From positions 1-39,224 of the forward strand of contig NZ_LWSK01000055.1 of NCBI RefSeq assembly GCF_001642955.1: DNA of 39,224 nt, given 5' to 3'. Shown one piece after another: positions 7,353-15,524 of this stretch. Position 1 is the first letter of the stretch; each line of letters begins with the position of its first letter. The DNA comes from Rubripirellula obstinata (GTDB lineage Bacteria; Planctomycetota; Planctomycetia; Pirellulales; Pirellulaceae). The notes under the pieces are model-generated. The model did no database searches. It was not told where the DNA came from and worked only from the letters and a program-made list of their open reading frames with translations. Position numbers and translations under genes: made by a program.

Positions 7353-9401
7353 ATGCCCCACCAACCCAGCGTCGTGCGTGTCGTTCGAACGCTGGGCAAT
7401 GGCCGCGCTGCAACGGCCGAGTTGGTGGATGCGACTTGGGAAGATGGTTCAAGCCTGCGATGTGTTGAAAAGGTTTTTGACCCGGGGCGATTAACACGAC
7501 TGATCTACCGAATCGCATTCGCGGCTCCGTTTGCCTACCAGAGTAACCGGCACGCGATTCTGGCCTGTTTCTATCGGCGACGTGTTGCCTCGCAAATGTT
7601 GGCCATGGCCGATTCGCCAGTTCAGGTCGCAGAGCCGATCTATGTTCGGTACGACCTGCCACGACAATCCTGGGTGTTGGCGGCTCGTTGGGTTGATGGA
7701 CGCGGTCCGATTCCAGATTTGGATCAGAATCCTGGATCGAATGGCAAAAGCGAAAATACGACGAGCGAGATGACCGAGTTGGTTGCGATCATGCGACAGC
7801 TTGAACAGGATCTGATCGACTGTGGGTTGTCAGGATCGGGATGGCAAGTCGCACCCAAAGCGATGGTTTCAACAGCCAACTTGCTGATCTCCGAAAAACA
7901 ACAGCTATCGATCTTTCGTGACGATGCGGACGAAGGCATCCCATCAAAACAGCATGTCGTGATTGACTTGGAGTCGGGAATCCCGGCGGTGTTGGTCTTT
8001 CGATATCTGCACATCGCCTGGCGAGCAGGATCTCTGTTTCCATTCGACGATTTGGACGCAGGCAAGCTTCAAGCCTGTGTTAAAGAACTTAGAGCTGAAC
8101 GAAAACAGCAAGATCAAGTCGATGATTCTGTGGTTGGCGATATCCAACAATTGTTAGAACACAATCGTGCTTGGAAAGAGAGCGAGATTGCTCTTTTTCG
8201 CCGTCCTTGGACCTGGTTGTCACCTCGCCGCAGGAACCTGTATAGCAGCGAGTTGCGTCAGAGATGGAAGCGGGAAGGTTCGACTGACGCAACGAGCCAG
8301 CAGCAGCTTTGCAGCAGCTTTGGGTTTTACATCCTGTTTTGGATTGCGGGCTTGATGCCAACGCGTCAAACAGCGCAGTGGATGCAACGAATGCTTGGTC
8401 GTCGTTCGCAAAGACAACGAGTGCGACGCTTCTTACGTGATCAACCGTTCCGCAAGCGTCAAATGGATCAGTACAGAGAACGAAAAGTCCAGCAATGGCG
8501 GGATGCCAGCCGATTGCCGGCCGCCGAAACGATCAAGCAAAACGAGGCAGGCGTCGAACTTTCCACAACCAGGTTTCTTGGCAATCGCTTGCTAAGCCTG
8601 ACGACGCCAGCGGGAATGCACCGGTTTTTGGTGGATCCAAGTTGGCGAGCGGAGCGTGCCGGGAAGCTTGCGGGTTTATTGACGAACAAACGCTACCAGT
8701 CAATCGTTGGTCGTCGCATGTTTTTGCGGACGGTTAAAAAGTGGCAGGACCGACGATGGATTGATCCCGAAGAGGCCGCGAGCCTTAAAGAGAGTTTTCA
8801 CGGACCAGAAATTTCCGTCTATTCTCGTGGTCTCGCGATGCATCTGGCGGTGAAAACGCTGACGCCGGTTTTTGCGCCGATCAAGGTCGGTGGAGTTGCA
8901 GTCTATTTTTCAGGTGGGAGTCTCTGGCATGCCGTTGCGCCATTCGTGGCGCTTCCCATCATGCGAACGGCGGTGACGCTTGCCAGTGTGTGGTCGAATC
9001 GTGTGGCGAATGTGCGGCATCGCGAAGCGTTTTTGGTTGGCGTGATTCCCACATTGGGATCATCCGCTTTCATCGTGCAAATGTGGGCTGCGAACCAGAG
9101 TATTTCCGCTTTGATGATTCGCGAAATGGCGTCACGTCTTGGCCGGAGTATTCCGATCTATGGCGGTGCCGATTCGCGAACTGAACACTACTGTTTGACA
9201 GCAGCAAATCGAATCATCGGTGCTGCTCGCTATGTGACGGGGACGCAGAGAGTATCGGATTCCGTCGAAGCCTCCGCAGACATCGCACCAACGAATGAAC
9301 AGACGCTTGGTTCGTATCCGATGCAACGAGATGCCCTGCAACGTGACGATTCCGAAGATTCAACGCGAGCCGAAACGGGCCCGGGCAAGAAAGCCGCCTA
9401 A
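7353..9401 (+). CDS. Kinase-like protein with hydrophobic C-terminal half, catalytic Asp apparently missing
   Basis: This 682-aa protein (TTG at 7329 would add 8 residues) is not firmly recognised. The N-terminal 260 residues resemble a protein-kinase fold of the WaaP/ABC1 kind. There is a Gly-rich loop (T-L-G-N-G-R-A, about residues 13-19), a candidate beta-3 Lys (CVEK, K40), an Asn followed by Leu-Leu-Ile (N176), and I-D-L-E-S-G with D205 in the DFG place. The position expected for the HRD/HGD Asp reads K-A-M. The rest is Arg-rich, with hydrophobic stretches near 325-345, 520-545 and 565-590, so membrane association is likely. The next gene, a membrane protein, starts 43 bp downstream. Sugar or lipid phosphorylation, or a pseudokinase role, is an inference. 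Confidence 0.6.
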   Translation: MPHQPSVVRVVRTLGNGRAATAELVDATWEDGSSLRCVEKVFDPGRLTRLIYRIAFAAPFAYQSNRHAILACFYRRRVASQMLAMADSPVQVAEPIYVRYDLPRQSWVLAARWVDGRGPIPDLDQNPGSNGKSENTTSEMTELVAIMRQLEQDLIDCGLSGSGWQVAPKAMVSTANLLISEKQQLSIFRDDADEGIPSKQHVVIDLESGIPAVLVFRYLHIAWRAGSLFPFDDLDAGKLQACVKELRAERKQQDQVDDSVVGDIQQLLEHNRAWKESEIALFRRPWTWLSPRRRNLYSSELRQRWKREGSTDATSQQQLCSSFGFYILFWIAGLMPTRQTAQWMQRMLGRRSQRQRVRRFLRDQPFRKRQMDQYRERKVQQWRDASRLPAAETIKQNEAGVELSTTRFLGNRLLSLTTPAGMHRFLVDPSWRAERAGKLAGLLTNKRYQSIVGRRMFLRTVKKWQDRRWIDPEEAASLKESFHGPEISVYSRGLAMHLAVKTLTPVFAPIKVGGVAVYFSGGSLWHAVAPFVALPIMRTAVTLASVWSNRVANVRHREAFLVGVIPTLGSSAFIVQMWAANQSISALMIREMASRLGRSIPIYGGADSRTEHYCLTAANRIIGAARYVTGTQRVSDSVEASADIAPTNEQTLGSYPMQRDALQRDDSEDSTRAETGPGKKAA

Positions 9402-9444
9402 CGCTTCGTCAAGATTCCATTTCCTTTTTAAAACAAGCAACGCG

Positions 9445-10290
9445 ATGCAATCATTCATAACGCGATTACAAACCTTCATGAAATCATGTTTGGAAACTTG
9501 TAGAAATAGTTTCTGCACAAAAGAGTTTTTGATATCGATTGGTACTGTGTGCATCTTGTCAACATTTTTTTGCACGATCGCATCGACAGCGATTTTGTCG
9601 ATGGAGACACCGGCAAGAGACGCAATGATGGCTGAACAGGGGCCCGTCGAAATGACGACGGTGATTCTGTATGGCGTTTGCTCGCTAGTTCTGCTGGGCA
9701 TTGGTGTTTACCAAACGGTATCGAGTCCGCCGGCCGTTCGTTTGGCTGCCGCGACGAAACCAGTCAGGCGAGGGCCCCGATATCCGTTTTTGTTGAGTCT
9801 TTTTGTTGCTGTCTTCGCGGCACGCGAGCTGGATTTTCATTCGCGGTGGACATCAATGGATATTTTGAAAACAAGGTTCTACGTCGCTCCTGATATTAGC
9901 TTGATGGAGAAAGGTGTTGTCTTGATCGTTCTGACGTCGATCGTGATCGCCACGCTAATGGTTTTCTACCGATACTTGCCGATGGTTTTAGATCGATGTC
10001 GATCCGGTCGCATCGAGGGGATTCTGCCGGTCGGCGGCGTGTTGCTGGTGGTCTTTTCCAAAGGAATCGATTCCGGCATGGGGGCTCTCAATCGGGCTGG
10101 ATTCAACTTTGGTGATTCGGCTCCCATCTTTCTCGGTGGGATGGAAGAGTTTTCCGAGTTGTTAATCCCATTCTTCTTCTTGGCAATGTTGGTTGGTTCG
10201 TTTCGGATAAAGTCTGAAAGAGAAGAAGACGTGGCACTTGAGATGACGTCAGGTGAGGAAACAACTAGCTCGAGTCGTTTGGCAGCATAG
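9445..10290 (+). CDS. Polytopic membrane protein (281 aa)
   Basis: This integral membrane protein has about six hydrophobic segments: near residues 30-52, 70-90, 112-125, 160-180, 200-220 and 240-255. Between them lies a conserved-looking loop, A-A-R-E-L-D-F-H-S-R-W-T-S, then ILKTRFY. I recall similar membrane proteins near LPS-kinase-like genes in proteobacteria, which fits its position just after the kinase-like gene, but I cannot name the family. An open frame extends upstream to 9295 inside the previous gene. The ATG at 9445, in the intergenic gap, gives a normal N-terminus and is preferred. The C-terminus is acidic and Ser/Thr-rich. Function unknown. Confidence 0.65.
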   Translation: MQSFITRLQTFMKSCLETCRNSFCTKEFLISIGTVCILSTFFCTIASTAILSMETPARDAMMAEQGPVEMTTVILYGVCSLVLLGIGVYQTVSSPPAVRLAAATKPVRRGPRYPFLLSLFVAVFAARELDFHSRWTSMDILKTRFYVAPDISLMEKGVVLIVLTSIVIATLMVFYRYLPMVLDRCRSGRIEGILPVGGVLLVVFSKGIDSGMGALNRAGFNFGDSAPIFLGGMEEFSELLIPFFFLAMLVGSFRIKSEREEDVALEMTSGEETTSSSRLAA

Positions 10291-10331
10291 CTGGACAGCG
10301 CCACTTCGTGGCAAAAGGTCGAATGAGAGTT

Positions 10332-10360
10332 GCGATGCCCACGCGTTTAAACGGTTTAGA
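10332..10360. repeat. 29-bp dispersed repeat, copy 2
   Basis: This matches 6984-7012 at 28 of 29 positions. It lies in the 201-bp gap between the membrane protein and the deacetylase; nothing else is recognised in that gap. Confidence 0.7.
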
Positions 10361-10491
10361 AAGGCTTTCCATCGCCAGCCCAGCCCAGCGGGCCCTGCTG
10401 CGACAGATATTTCCAAACATGGCAGTTATTTCAGGAGAATTTCTAAACGGGCTTGCGGTGACGACATGAATGCAGCTAGACCCGACGGATC

Positions 10492-11427
10492 ATGCCGAAT
10501 TCATACGCTACCAGCAATCAATCCACGAACCAGGTCAGCGGTCACGCAGATCGACCGGACGGATTATCTGTTTGCAATGCGTTTACGATTGACGTTGAAG
10601 ACTACTTCCAAGTGTCCGCGTTTGAACGGCAGGTTTCAAGGAAGAGATGGGACCAGTATGAGTGCCGTGTGGAAACCAACACCGACCGCATGCTGTCGCT
10701 GATGGATTCATGCGATATTCGAGGCACGTTCTTTGTTCTCGGCTGGGTGGCGCATCGCTTTCCAAAACTCGTTCGCCGCATTGCCAGAGCTGGACATGAA
10801 ATCGCCTCCCACGGCTACTGGCACCAATTGGTCTACGACCAGACGCCGGAGCAATTTGCAACGGATATCAACGATGCCCAGGAAGCCATCGTAAGCGCGT
10901 GCGGTGTCAAGCCAACCGCTTATCGCGCACCGAGCTTTTCGATTACTAAGAAGTCACTTTGGGCATTAGATATTTTGATCGAACAGGGTTTCACCACCGA
11001 CAGCAGCATCTTTCCCATCGCGGGCCATGATCGATACGGTGTACCGGACGCAAAAAAAGAAATTCATGATCGCGTCGCGGACCGTGGAAAACTGTTGGAG
11101 TTCCCGCCATCCGTGGCCAAGGTCGCTGGTGTCACCGTCCCCATCGGCGGCGGCTACTTCCGCCTCTTCCCCACCGCAATGACCACCGCCGCGATTCGAA
11201 GGATCCAGTCATCTGGCCGCCCCGCGATGTTCTACATCCACCCCTGGGAAATCGATCCCGACCAACCACGAATCAAAGGAGCCGGCACCAAAAGCCGCTT
11301 CCGCCACTACGTCAATCTAAAGCATACCGAGCGTAAGCTCATCGGACTGGTACAGTCTCATCGTTTTGGAACGATGGCGACGTCGATTGCGTCAGCGAAC
11401 CAGGCTCCTCTCCGAAAAGCTGGCTGA
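10492..11427 (+). CDS. XrtA/EPS-type polysaccharide deacetylase (NodB fold, DUF3473 type)
   Basis: This carbohydrate esterase-4-like deacetylase (311 aa) is expected to remove N-acetyl groups from a polysaccharide or its lipid-linked precursor. The NodB motifs are visible: F-T-I-D-V-E-D-Y-F (D34, E36, D37), S-H-G-Y-W-H (H107 and H111, metal ligands) and R-A-P-S-F-S-I (R145). A late F-Y-I-H-P-W-E motif is followed by a C-terminal R-F-R-H-Y tail. The short TIDVEDYF form, the HPWE motif and the tail are typical of the deacetylase associated with exosortase-A exopolysaccharide loci. There is no signal peptide, which also fits that group. It is the first plus-strand gene of the polysaccharide locus and is separated by 166 bp from the ligase. 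Confidence 0.9.
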   Translation: MPNSYATSNQSTNQVSGHADRPDGLSVCNAFTIDVEDYFQVSAFERQVSRKRWDQYECRVETNTDRMLSLMDSCDIRGTFFVLGWVAHRFPKLVRRIARAGHEIASHGYWHQLVYDQTPEQFATDINDAQEAIVSACGVKPTAYRAPSFSITKKSLWALDILIEQGFTTDSSIFPIAGHDRYGVPDAKKEIHDRVADRGKLLEFPPSVAKVAGVTVPIGGGYFRLFPTAMTTAAIRRIQSSGRPAMFYIHPWEIDPDQPRIKGAGTKSRFRHYVNLKHTERKLIGLVQSHRFGTMATSIASANQAPLRKAG

Positions 11428-11593
11428 CTTTTGTTTTGAAGTCTTTCGCTTCTGAGCGAAATCAAATTAAGAATCATTTGTGTTGTCAGCTTTATACTGC
11501 CACCCACGTGGACGAAGTCCGCGCTATTAGAATTCATCTTTTTATGGTCCAGACTCAGTTATCTCAAATCTGTGCGGGTAAACAACGTCTGCA
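11428..11593 (+). promoter_or_regulatory. Gap upstream of the ligase operon; possible promoter
   Basis: The gap holds a small 7-bp hairpin (11444-11450 with 11455-11461, loop tctg) just after the deacetylase stop, without a T-run. It also holds a TATACT at 11493-11498 that could serve as a -10 box. No good -35 box is seen at 17 bp spacing. This gap is the largest before a long run of coupled genes, so an operon promoter is plausible here, but the evidence is weak. Confidence 0.25.
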
Positions 11594-12916
11594 ATGATCG
11601 GCGCGACACTTACATTTCTGGTGTTTGGACTTTGTTGCGTTGGCGCGATCATACGACCTTGGATCGGAGTAATCGCTCTTTATGGCTTTGCGATTATGGA
11701 TCCCGGTTGGAATTGGCGTTGGAGTCTTGATCGAGCATTCCCTTTTCAGCTCTATTTGGCTTTGTGCCTTTTTGCGGGTTGGATTGTTTGCGGATTGCCG
11801 GGCCTGAAAAGAGTTGTACAAAATAAGACAGGTCTGAGCTTTCTTTGGTTTTTCATCTTCATGGGCTGGGTCTCACACGGTCAATCTCTGGATCCTGAAA
11901 CTTCATCTTATTACCTCTACACGGTCTTCAAAATTGCTCTGGTCACGACCCTAGCGGTTGCCTTGATCGATACGCCCAAAAAGCTTTGGATCCTGTTGGT
12001 TGTTGCTGTCGTCACGCAAGGTTACAACGCCATGCAAATTAACCTTCAGTATTTTGAAGACGGTTTTTCAGCGTATTCAAGATCGGGTTGGGCCAGCGGA
12101 ACCAAGGGAGACAACAATGGTTACACGATCTTTACGATCCCTGTTCTGGCAATGTCGATTTCAATCGCACTAACTAACTTAGGGCCAAAGTTACGGCTTT
12201 TTTCGTTGGCCATCGCGGCATTGCAGATTCACCAAATACTACTACTCGAATCCAGAGGTGGGATGCTGGCCGTTTGTCTCTTATTCGCACTTGTGGCTTT
12301 CTTCGCTGAGAAGACTCGAAGCAACATTATTGGCATTGTTGCGATTGGCGTGGTCGCAATCGTTTTGGCTGGGCCCCCGGTCGTAAGAGAATTCTCATCT
12401 ATTTTTGCTGAGGCAGGAGAGCGAGACAATTCGGCCAACTCGCGGTTCAAGCTTTGGAAAGCCGGCGCACAAATCACGATAGAAAATCCTATCGTGGGTG
12501 TCGGTCCCTGGTGTGGCGAATTGCTGGTTCCGGACTATTACGAAGGGCCGATCGTCTCCACTTCGCAGCGGAAGGCACTGCACAATATCTTGTTCGAAAT
12601 TTCAACTGGATTCGGGATCCCTGCCACACTGGCTTACTTCGCTTTTTTCTGGATACCACTGCGATCTTCTCTTGGGCTAGTTCTAAGACGGCGCGAAGAG
12701 GATCCTTGGCTAAATGCGGCGTCTTTGGCGATCTGTGTCGGCATGCCAGCGTTCTTCCTTGCCAGCATGTTTAGCAGCGGTGCCATGCTAGAGACCGGGT
12801 ACTTACTTGCTGTTCTTGGATACGCCGTGAAAAACATATTGCATCAGCCCGCCGATTCGCCCCAGCTTAGCGAGTCGTGCGCCGAAGAACGGCAAGTCTA
12901 TCATGCAGCATCATGA
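11594..12916 (+). CDS. O-antigen ligase / polymerase-like protein (XrtA-associated type)
   Basis: This inner-membrane protein of about 440 aa has some ten or eleven transmembrane helices and belongs to the Wzy/WaaL superfamily. Visible family signatures are W-A-S-G-T-K-G-D-N-N-G (about residues 165-175), an E-S-R-G-G-M-L segment followed by a helix (about 217-225), and N-S-R-F-K-L-W-K-A-G in the large periplasmic loop, then H-N-I-L-F-E-I near residue 318. The pattern resembles the exosortase-A-system-associated O-glycosylation ligase. It probably joins lipid-linked repeat units to each other or to an acceptor in the periplasm. Ligase versus polymerase cannot be separated by sequence inspection. 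Its stop overlaps the next start as ATGA. Confidence 0.85.
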   Translation: MIGATLTFLVFGLCCVGAIIRPWIGVIALYGFAIMDPGWNWRWSLDRAFPFQLYLALCLFAGWIVCGLPGLKRVVQNKTGLSFLWFFIFMGWVSHGQSLDPETSSYYLYTVFKIALVTTLAVALIDTPKKLWILLVVAVVTQGYNAMQINLQYFEDGFSAYSRSGWASGTKGDNNGYTIFTIPVLAMSISIALTNLGPKLRLFSLAIAALQIHQILLLESRGGMLAVCLLFALVAFFAEKTRSNIIGIVAIGVVAIVLAGPPVVREFSSIFAEAGERDNSANSRFKLWKAGAQITIENPIVGVGPWCGELLVPDYYEGPIVSTSQRKALHNILFEISTGFGIPATLAYFAFFWIPLRSSLGLVLRRREEDPWLNAASLAICVGMPAFFLASMFSSGAMLETGYLLAVLGYAVKNILHQPADSPQLSESCAEERQVYHAAS

Positions 12917-14241
12917 CGATTCCTGAAGACTCGATGAATAGGACACCGACCATCGACCAACGAGAAGTCAAGGTGTTGTTCGTAGTGTTTAAGGCAATGC
13001 GCGGAGGTCATGTTCTTTCTGCTCTGTCCATTGCTCGTCAATTACGCAAGCGGGGAGTCACGCCAGTTTTTGCAGGAGCAGATGGAGAACTGGCAACGGA
13101 AATTGGTCAAGAAATGGGATTCGAGGAGGTCCAAATCCCTATCTACCACGGTACGCGCAATACATACTTCACTTGGGCGTCGTTAGCCGCAGTCAAGCGA
13201 CTTAGCAATCTTATTCGACAGCACAACATTGACCTAGTTCATGCATTCGATGCACGCTCCTACATGCATGCTTATCCAGCAAGCTTAATGGCGAACGTGC
13301 CAGTTGTGTGTACTCTTTGCGGCGGAGTCGACCCCTACTACAACCTTCCAGATGCTCCGAACCTTATTGTTTTCTCTGAGGAGCAAAAAATGCGGATGGT
13401 TAATCACTTCCGATGGAATGCTGATGCCGTCACCGTCATGCGTTCGCGTCTCGATACCAAAGAAATCCTCAACACGCAGTTTGCGTCAGAGGACGCCGAG
13501 GCACGTTTGGTAACGCAAAACCAACATGCCTTTACAATCATGATGATTAGCTCGTTTGATAGTTCCAAGATCGATTCCATTCACAGCGTGCTTGATGCAA
13601 TCGAAAAACTACTCAAAGAAGGACTTAACATTCAACTTGTAATGATCGGTGGTAAAGGCGATCTGTATCAACAAGCTAAGCTTCGTGGTGAATCGATTGG
13701 CGAACAATTCCCAGCATCAAAGATGCTGTTTACCGGGCCAGCGGCGAAGGCCTTTCGATACCTTCGATACGCCGATCTTGTGCTAGGGGTTGGCAGAAGT
13801 GCATTTGAGGGAATGGCTTTGGGACGCCCCACGATTGTCGTAGGAAAAAATGGATTCGCAGGCGTTGTCGAAGCGGATCAAGTGAGCGATCTCGCTTGGT
13901 ACAACTTTAGTGGACGTAATGTGGATTCAGTTCAAGGCTCGCATGTCCTGGCGTCTGAAATCAAGAAGTTGATGCTTAATCCCCAGCGGCGAAAAGAAAT
14001 CGGTGAATTTGGAAAACAATACATCGAAGAGAATATCGAAGTGAGCGTGGGCGTCCCAACGACACAGTTGGTATATCACCAGATTTTAGACCATCACAAT
14101 CGTCTTGCACGGTTTGCACGGTCGCGACAATGGATCAGTTTTTTGTGCCGGCTGGTTCCAGTAATACGTGACAACTCAATCCATACGATCAAGCGATTCC
14201 TGCGGATGGTTAGCACTATCAAACAGCCAAGGAAAAATTGA
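12913..14241 (+). CDS. Glycosyltransferase, GT4/GT-B fold
   Basis: This cytoplasmic GT-B glycosyltransferase of about 442 aa has an N-terminal Rossmann domain with G-G-H-V-L-S-A-L (near residue 33) and I-D-L-V-H-A-F-D-A-R (near 107). Its C-terminal donor-binding domain carries G-V-G-R-S-A-F-E-G-M-A-L-G-R-P near 300, the usual place of the E-x7-E-like motif of GT4. The upstream GTG (12877) lies well inside the ligase. The ATG at 12913, which forms an ATGA overlap with the ligase stop, is chosen. Donor sugar unknown. It lies immediately before the MurA homologue and may use or add the sugar made by that pair. Confidence 0.82.
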   Translation: MTIPEDSMNRTPTIDQREVKVLFVVFKAMRGGHVLSALSIARQLRKRGVTPVFAGADGELATEIGQEMGFEEVQIPIYHGTRNTYFTWASLAAVKRLSNLIRQHNIDLVHAFDARSYMHAYPASLMANVPVVCTLCGGVDPYYNLPDAPNLIVFSEEQKMRMVNHFRWNADAVTVMRSRLDTKEILNTQFASEDAEARLVTQNQHAFTIMMISSFDSSKIDSIHSVLDAIEKLLKEGLNIQLVMIGGKGDLYQQAKLRGESIGEQFPASKMLFTGPAAKAFRYLRYADLVLGVGRSAFEGMALGRPTIVVGKNGFAGVVEADQVSDLAWYNFSGRNVDSVQGSHVLASEIKKLMLNPQRRKEIGEFGKQYIEENIEVSVGVPTTQLVYHQILDHHNRLARFARSRQWISFLCRLVPVIRDNSIHTIKRFLRMVSTIKQPRKN

Positions 14242-14246
14242 TACAG

Positions 14247-15524
14247 ATGAGCGATGCCGATGCACCAACGTTAGAAGATTTTAGCTATCGAGTTCGTCCG
14301 TCGTGTTTGTCGGGTGAGGTCCACTTGAGCGGTGCGAAAAACAGCGTCCTGCGTCTGTTGGCTGCTTCGATCTTGACGTCCAGCAAGATCGATCTGCTTA
14401 ACTATCCCAATGAATTGTTAGATGCGAAAATTCACGTCGATATGCTCTCGTGCCTTGGTAAGACATCGAAGGTCTCCCCTGGGACGATCACAATGGAAGA
14501 ACATCAAGATCTGAGCACCAATCTTGATTGGGATGGAAGGTCGATTCGAAACACACTTTTGGTACTTGGTGCGCTGACCACACGATTCGGCGAGGGCAGA
14601 GTTCCGCTGCCAGGCGGATGCAATCTTGGCGACAGGAAGTATGACCTACACGAGATGTTATTGAGAAAGTTTGGAGCCAAGATTTGGACTCAGGATGGCT
14701 TCCTTTGTGCGAGTTCAAGTCAAAGACTGCAGGGTTGCGAAATTCATCTGCCGATTCGATCGACCGGAGCAACTGAGAACGCAATCATCTGTGGTACGCT
14801 CGCAAATGGAGTGACCAATGTATGGAATCCACATATCAGGCCCGAAATTTTGGACTTGGTTCGCTTCTTGCGATCGATGGGTGCTGAAATCACGGTCTAT
14901 GGACAAGAGCGAATTGAAATTGTTGGTCGAGAGCACCTTGGCGGAACCACTTATCGGGCACTCGCCGACAACATGGAGGCCTTGACTTGGTTGATCGCTG
15001 CGGTGATTACCGAGGGCACCATCGAGATCCACAATTTCCCGTACGGAGATCTTGAAATTCCTTTGATCCATCTTCGTGAAAGCGGAGCGAGGTTCTTTCG
15101 GGGTGATAGCAGCCTGATCGTCACTGGCGGTCGCTGCTATCCGTTCGAGATTAGTACGGGGCCTTATCCTGGTATCAATTCAGACATGCAACCACTGTTC
15201 GCCGTGTTCGGTGCAATGGCGCGAGGGCAAAGTGTGATTGTGGATTTACGATTTCCGGGGCGTTACGGATATGTCAAAGAGCTAGCGAAAATGGGCGTTC
15301 AATATCAGATTAAGGAAAACTTGCTGGTTATCGACGGAGGCAATCCGTTGCATGGACAGAACGTTCAAGCACTCGATTTGCGAGCCGGTATTGCTCTCAC
15401 GTTAGCCGGTCTCGCTGCAGCCAAAGGTGAAACGATCATCACCGATGCATGGCAGATTGAACGCGGCTACAACTCTTTGCTCACAAAGATAAAGGACCTC
15501 GGTGGCGACATCGACTATGCGTGA
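14247..15524 (+). CDS. murA: MurA homologue (UDP-GlcNAc enolpyruvyl transferase) within the EPS operon
   Basis: This EPSP-synthase/MurA-family protein (425 aa) should transfer enolpyruvate from PEP to the 3-OH of UDP-GlcNAc or a related UDP-sugar. The residues known to be essential in MurA are present: S-G-A-K-N (K31), I-R-N-T aligned with the MRAS arginine, P-G-G-C with the loop Cys at C125 followed by Arg at +5 (R130), S-D-M-Q-P (D313) and D-L-R-A-G (R379). The ending E-R-G-Y also matches. A TTG at 14238, 4 nt after AAGGA, is a possible alternative start. The position between a glycosyltransferase and a MurB homologue, with no other mur genes, suggests a dedicated polysaccharide role instead of cell-wall supply. 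Whether the genome has another copy cannot be seen. Confidence 0.9.
   Translation: MSDADAPTLEDFSYRVRPSCLSGEVHLSGAKNSVLRLLAASILTSSKIDLLNYPNELLDAKIHVDMLSCLGKTSKVSPGTITMEEHQDLSTNLDWDGRSIRNTLLVLGALTTRFGEGRVPLPGGCNLGDRKYDLHEMLLRKFGAKIWTQDGFLCASSSQRLQGCEIHLPIRSTGATENAIICGTLANGVTNVWNPHIRPEILDLVRFLRSMGAEITVYGQERIEIVGREHLGGTTYRALADNMEALTWLIAAVITEGTIEIHNFPYGDLEIPLIHLRESGARFFRGDSSLIVTGGRCYPFEISTGPYPGINSDMQPLFAVFGAMARGQSVIVDLRFPGRYGYVKELAKMGVQYQIKENLLVIDGGNPLHGQNVQALDLRAGIALTLAGLAAAKGETIITDAWQIERGYNSLLTKIKDLGGDIDYA

Noticed and set aside
11478-11498. Sigma-70 promoter TTGTGT...TATACT
   Set aside because: The spacing between the boxes is only 9 bp; the TATACT is kept only as a weak -10 candidate.
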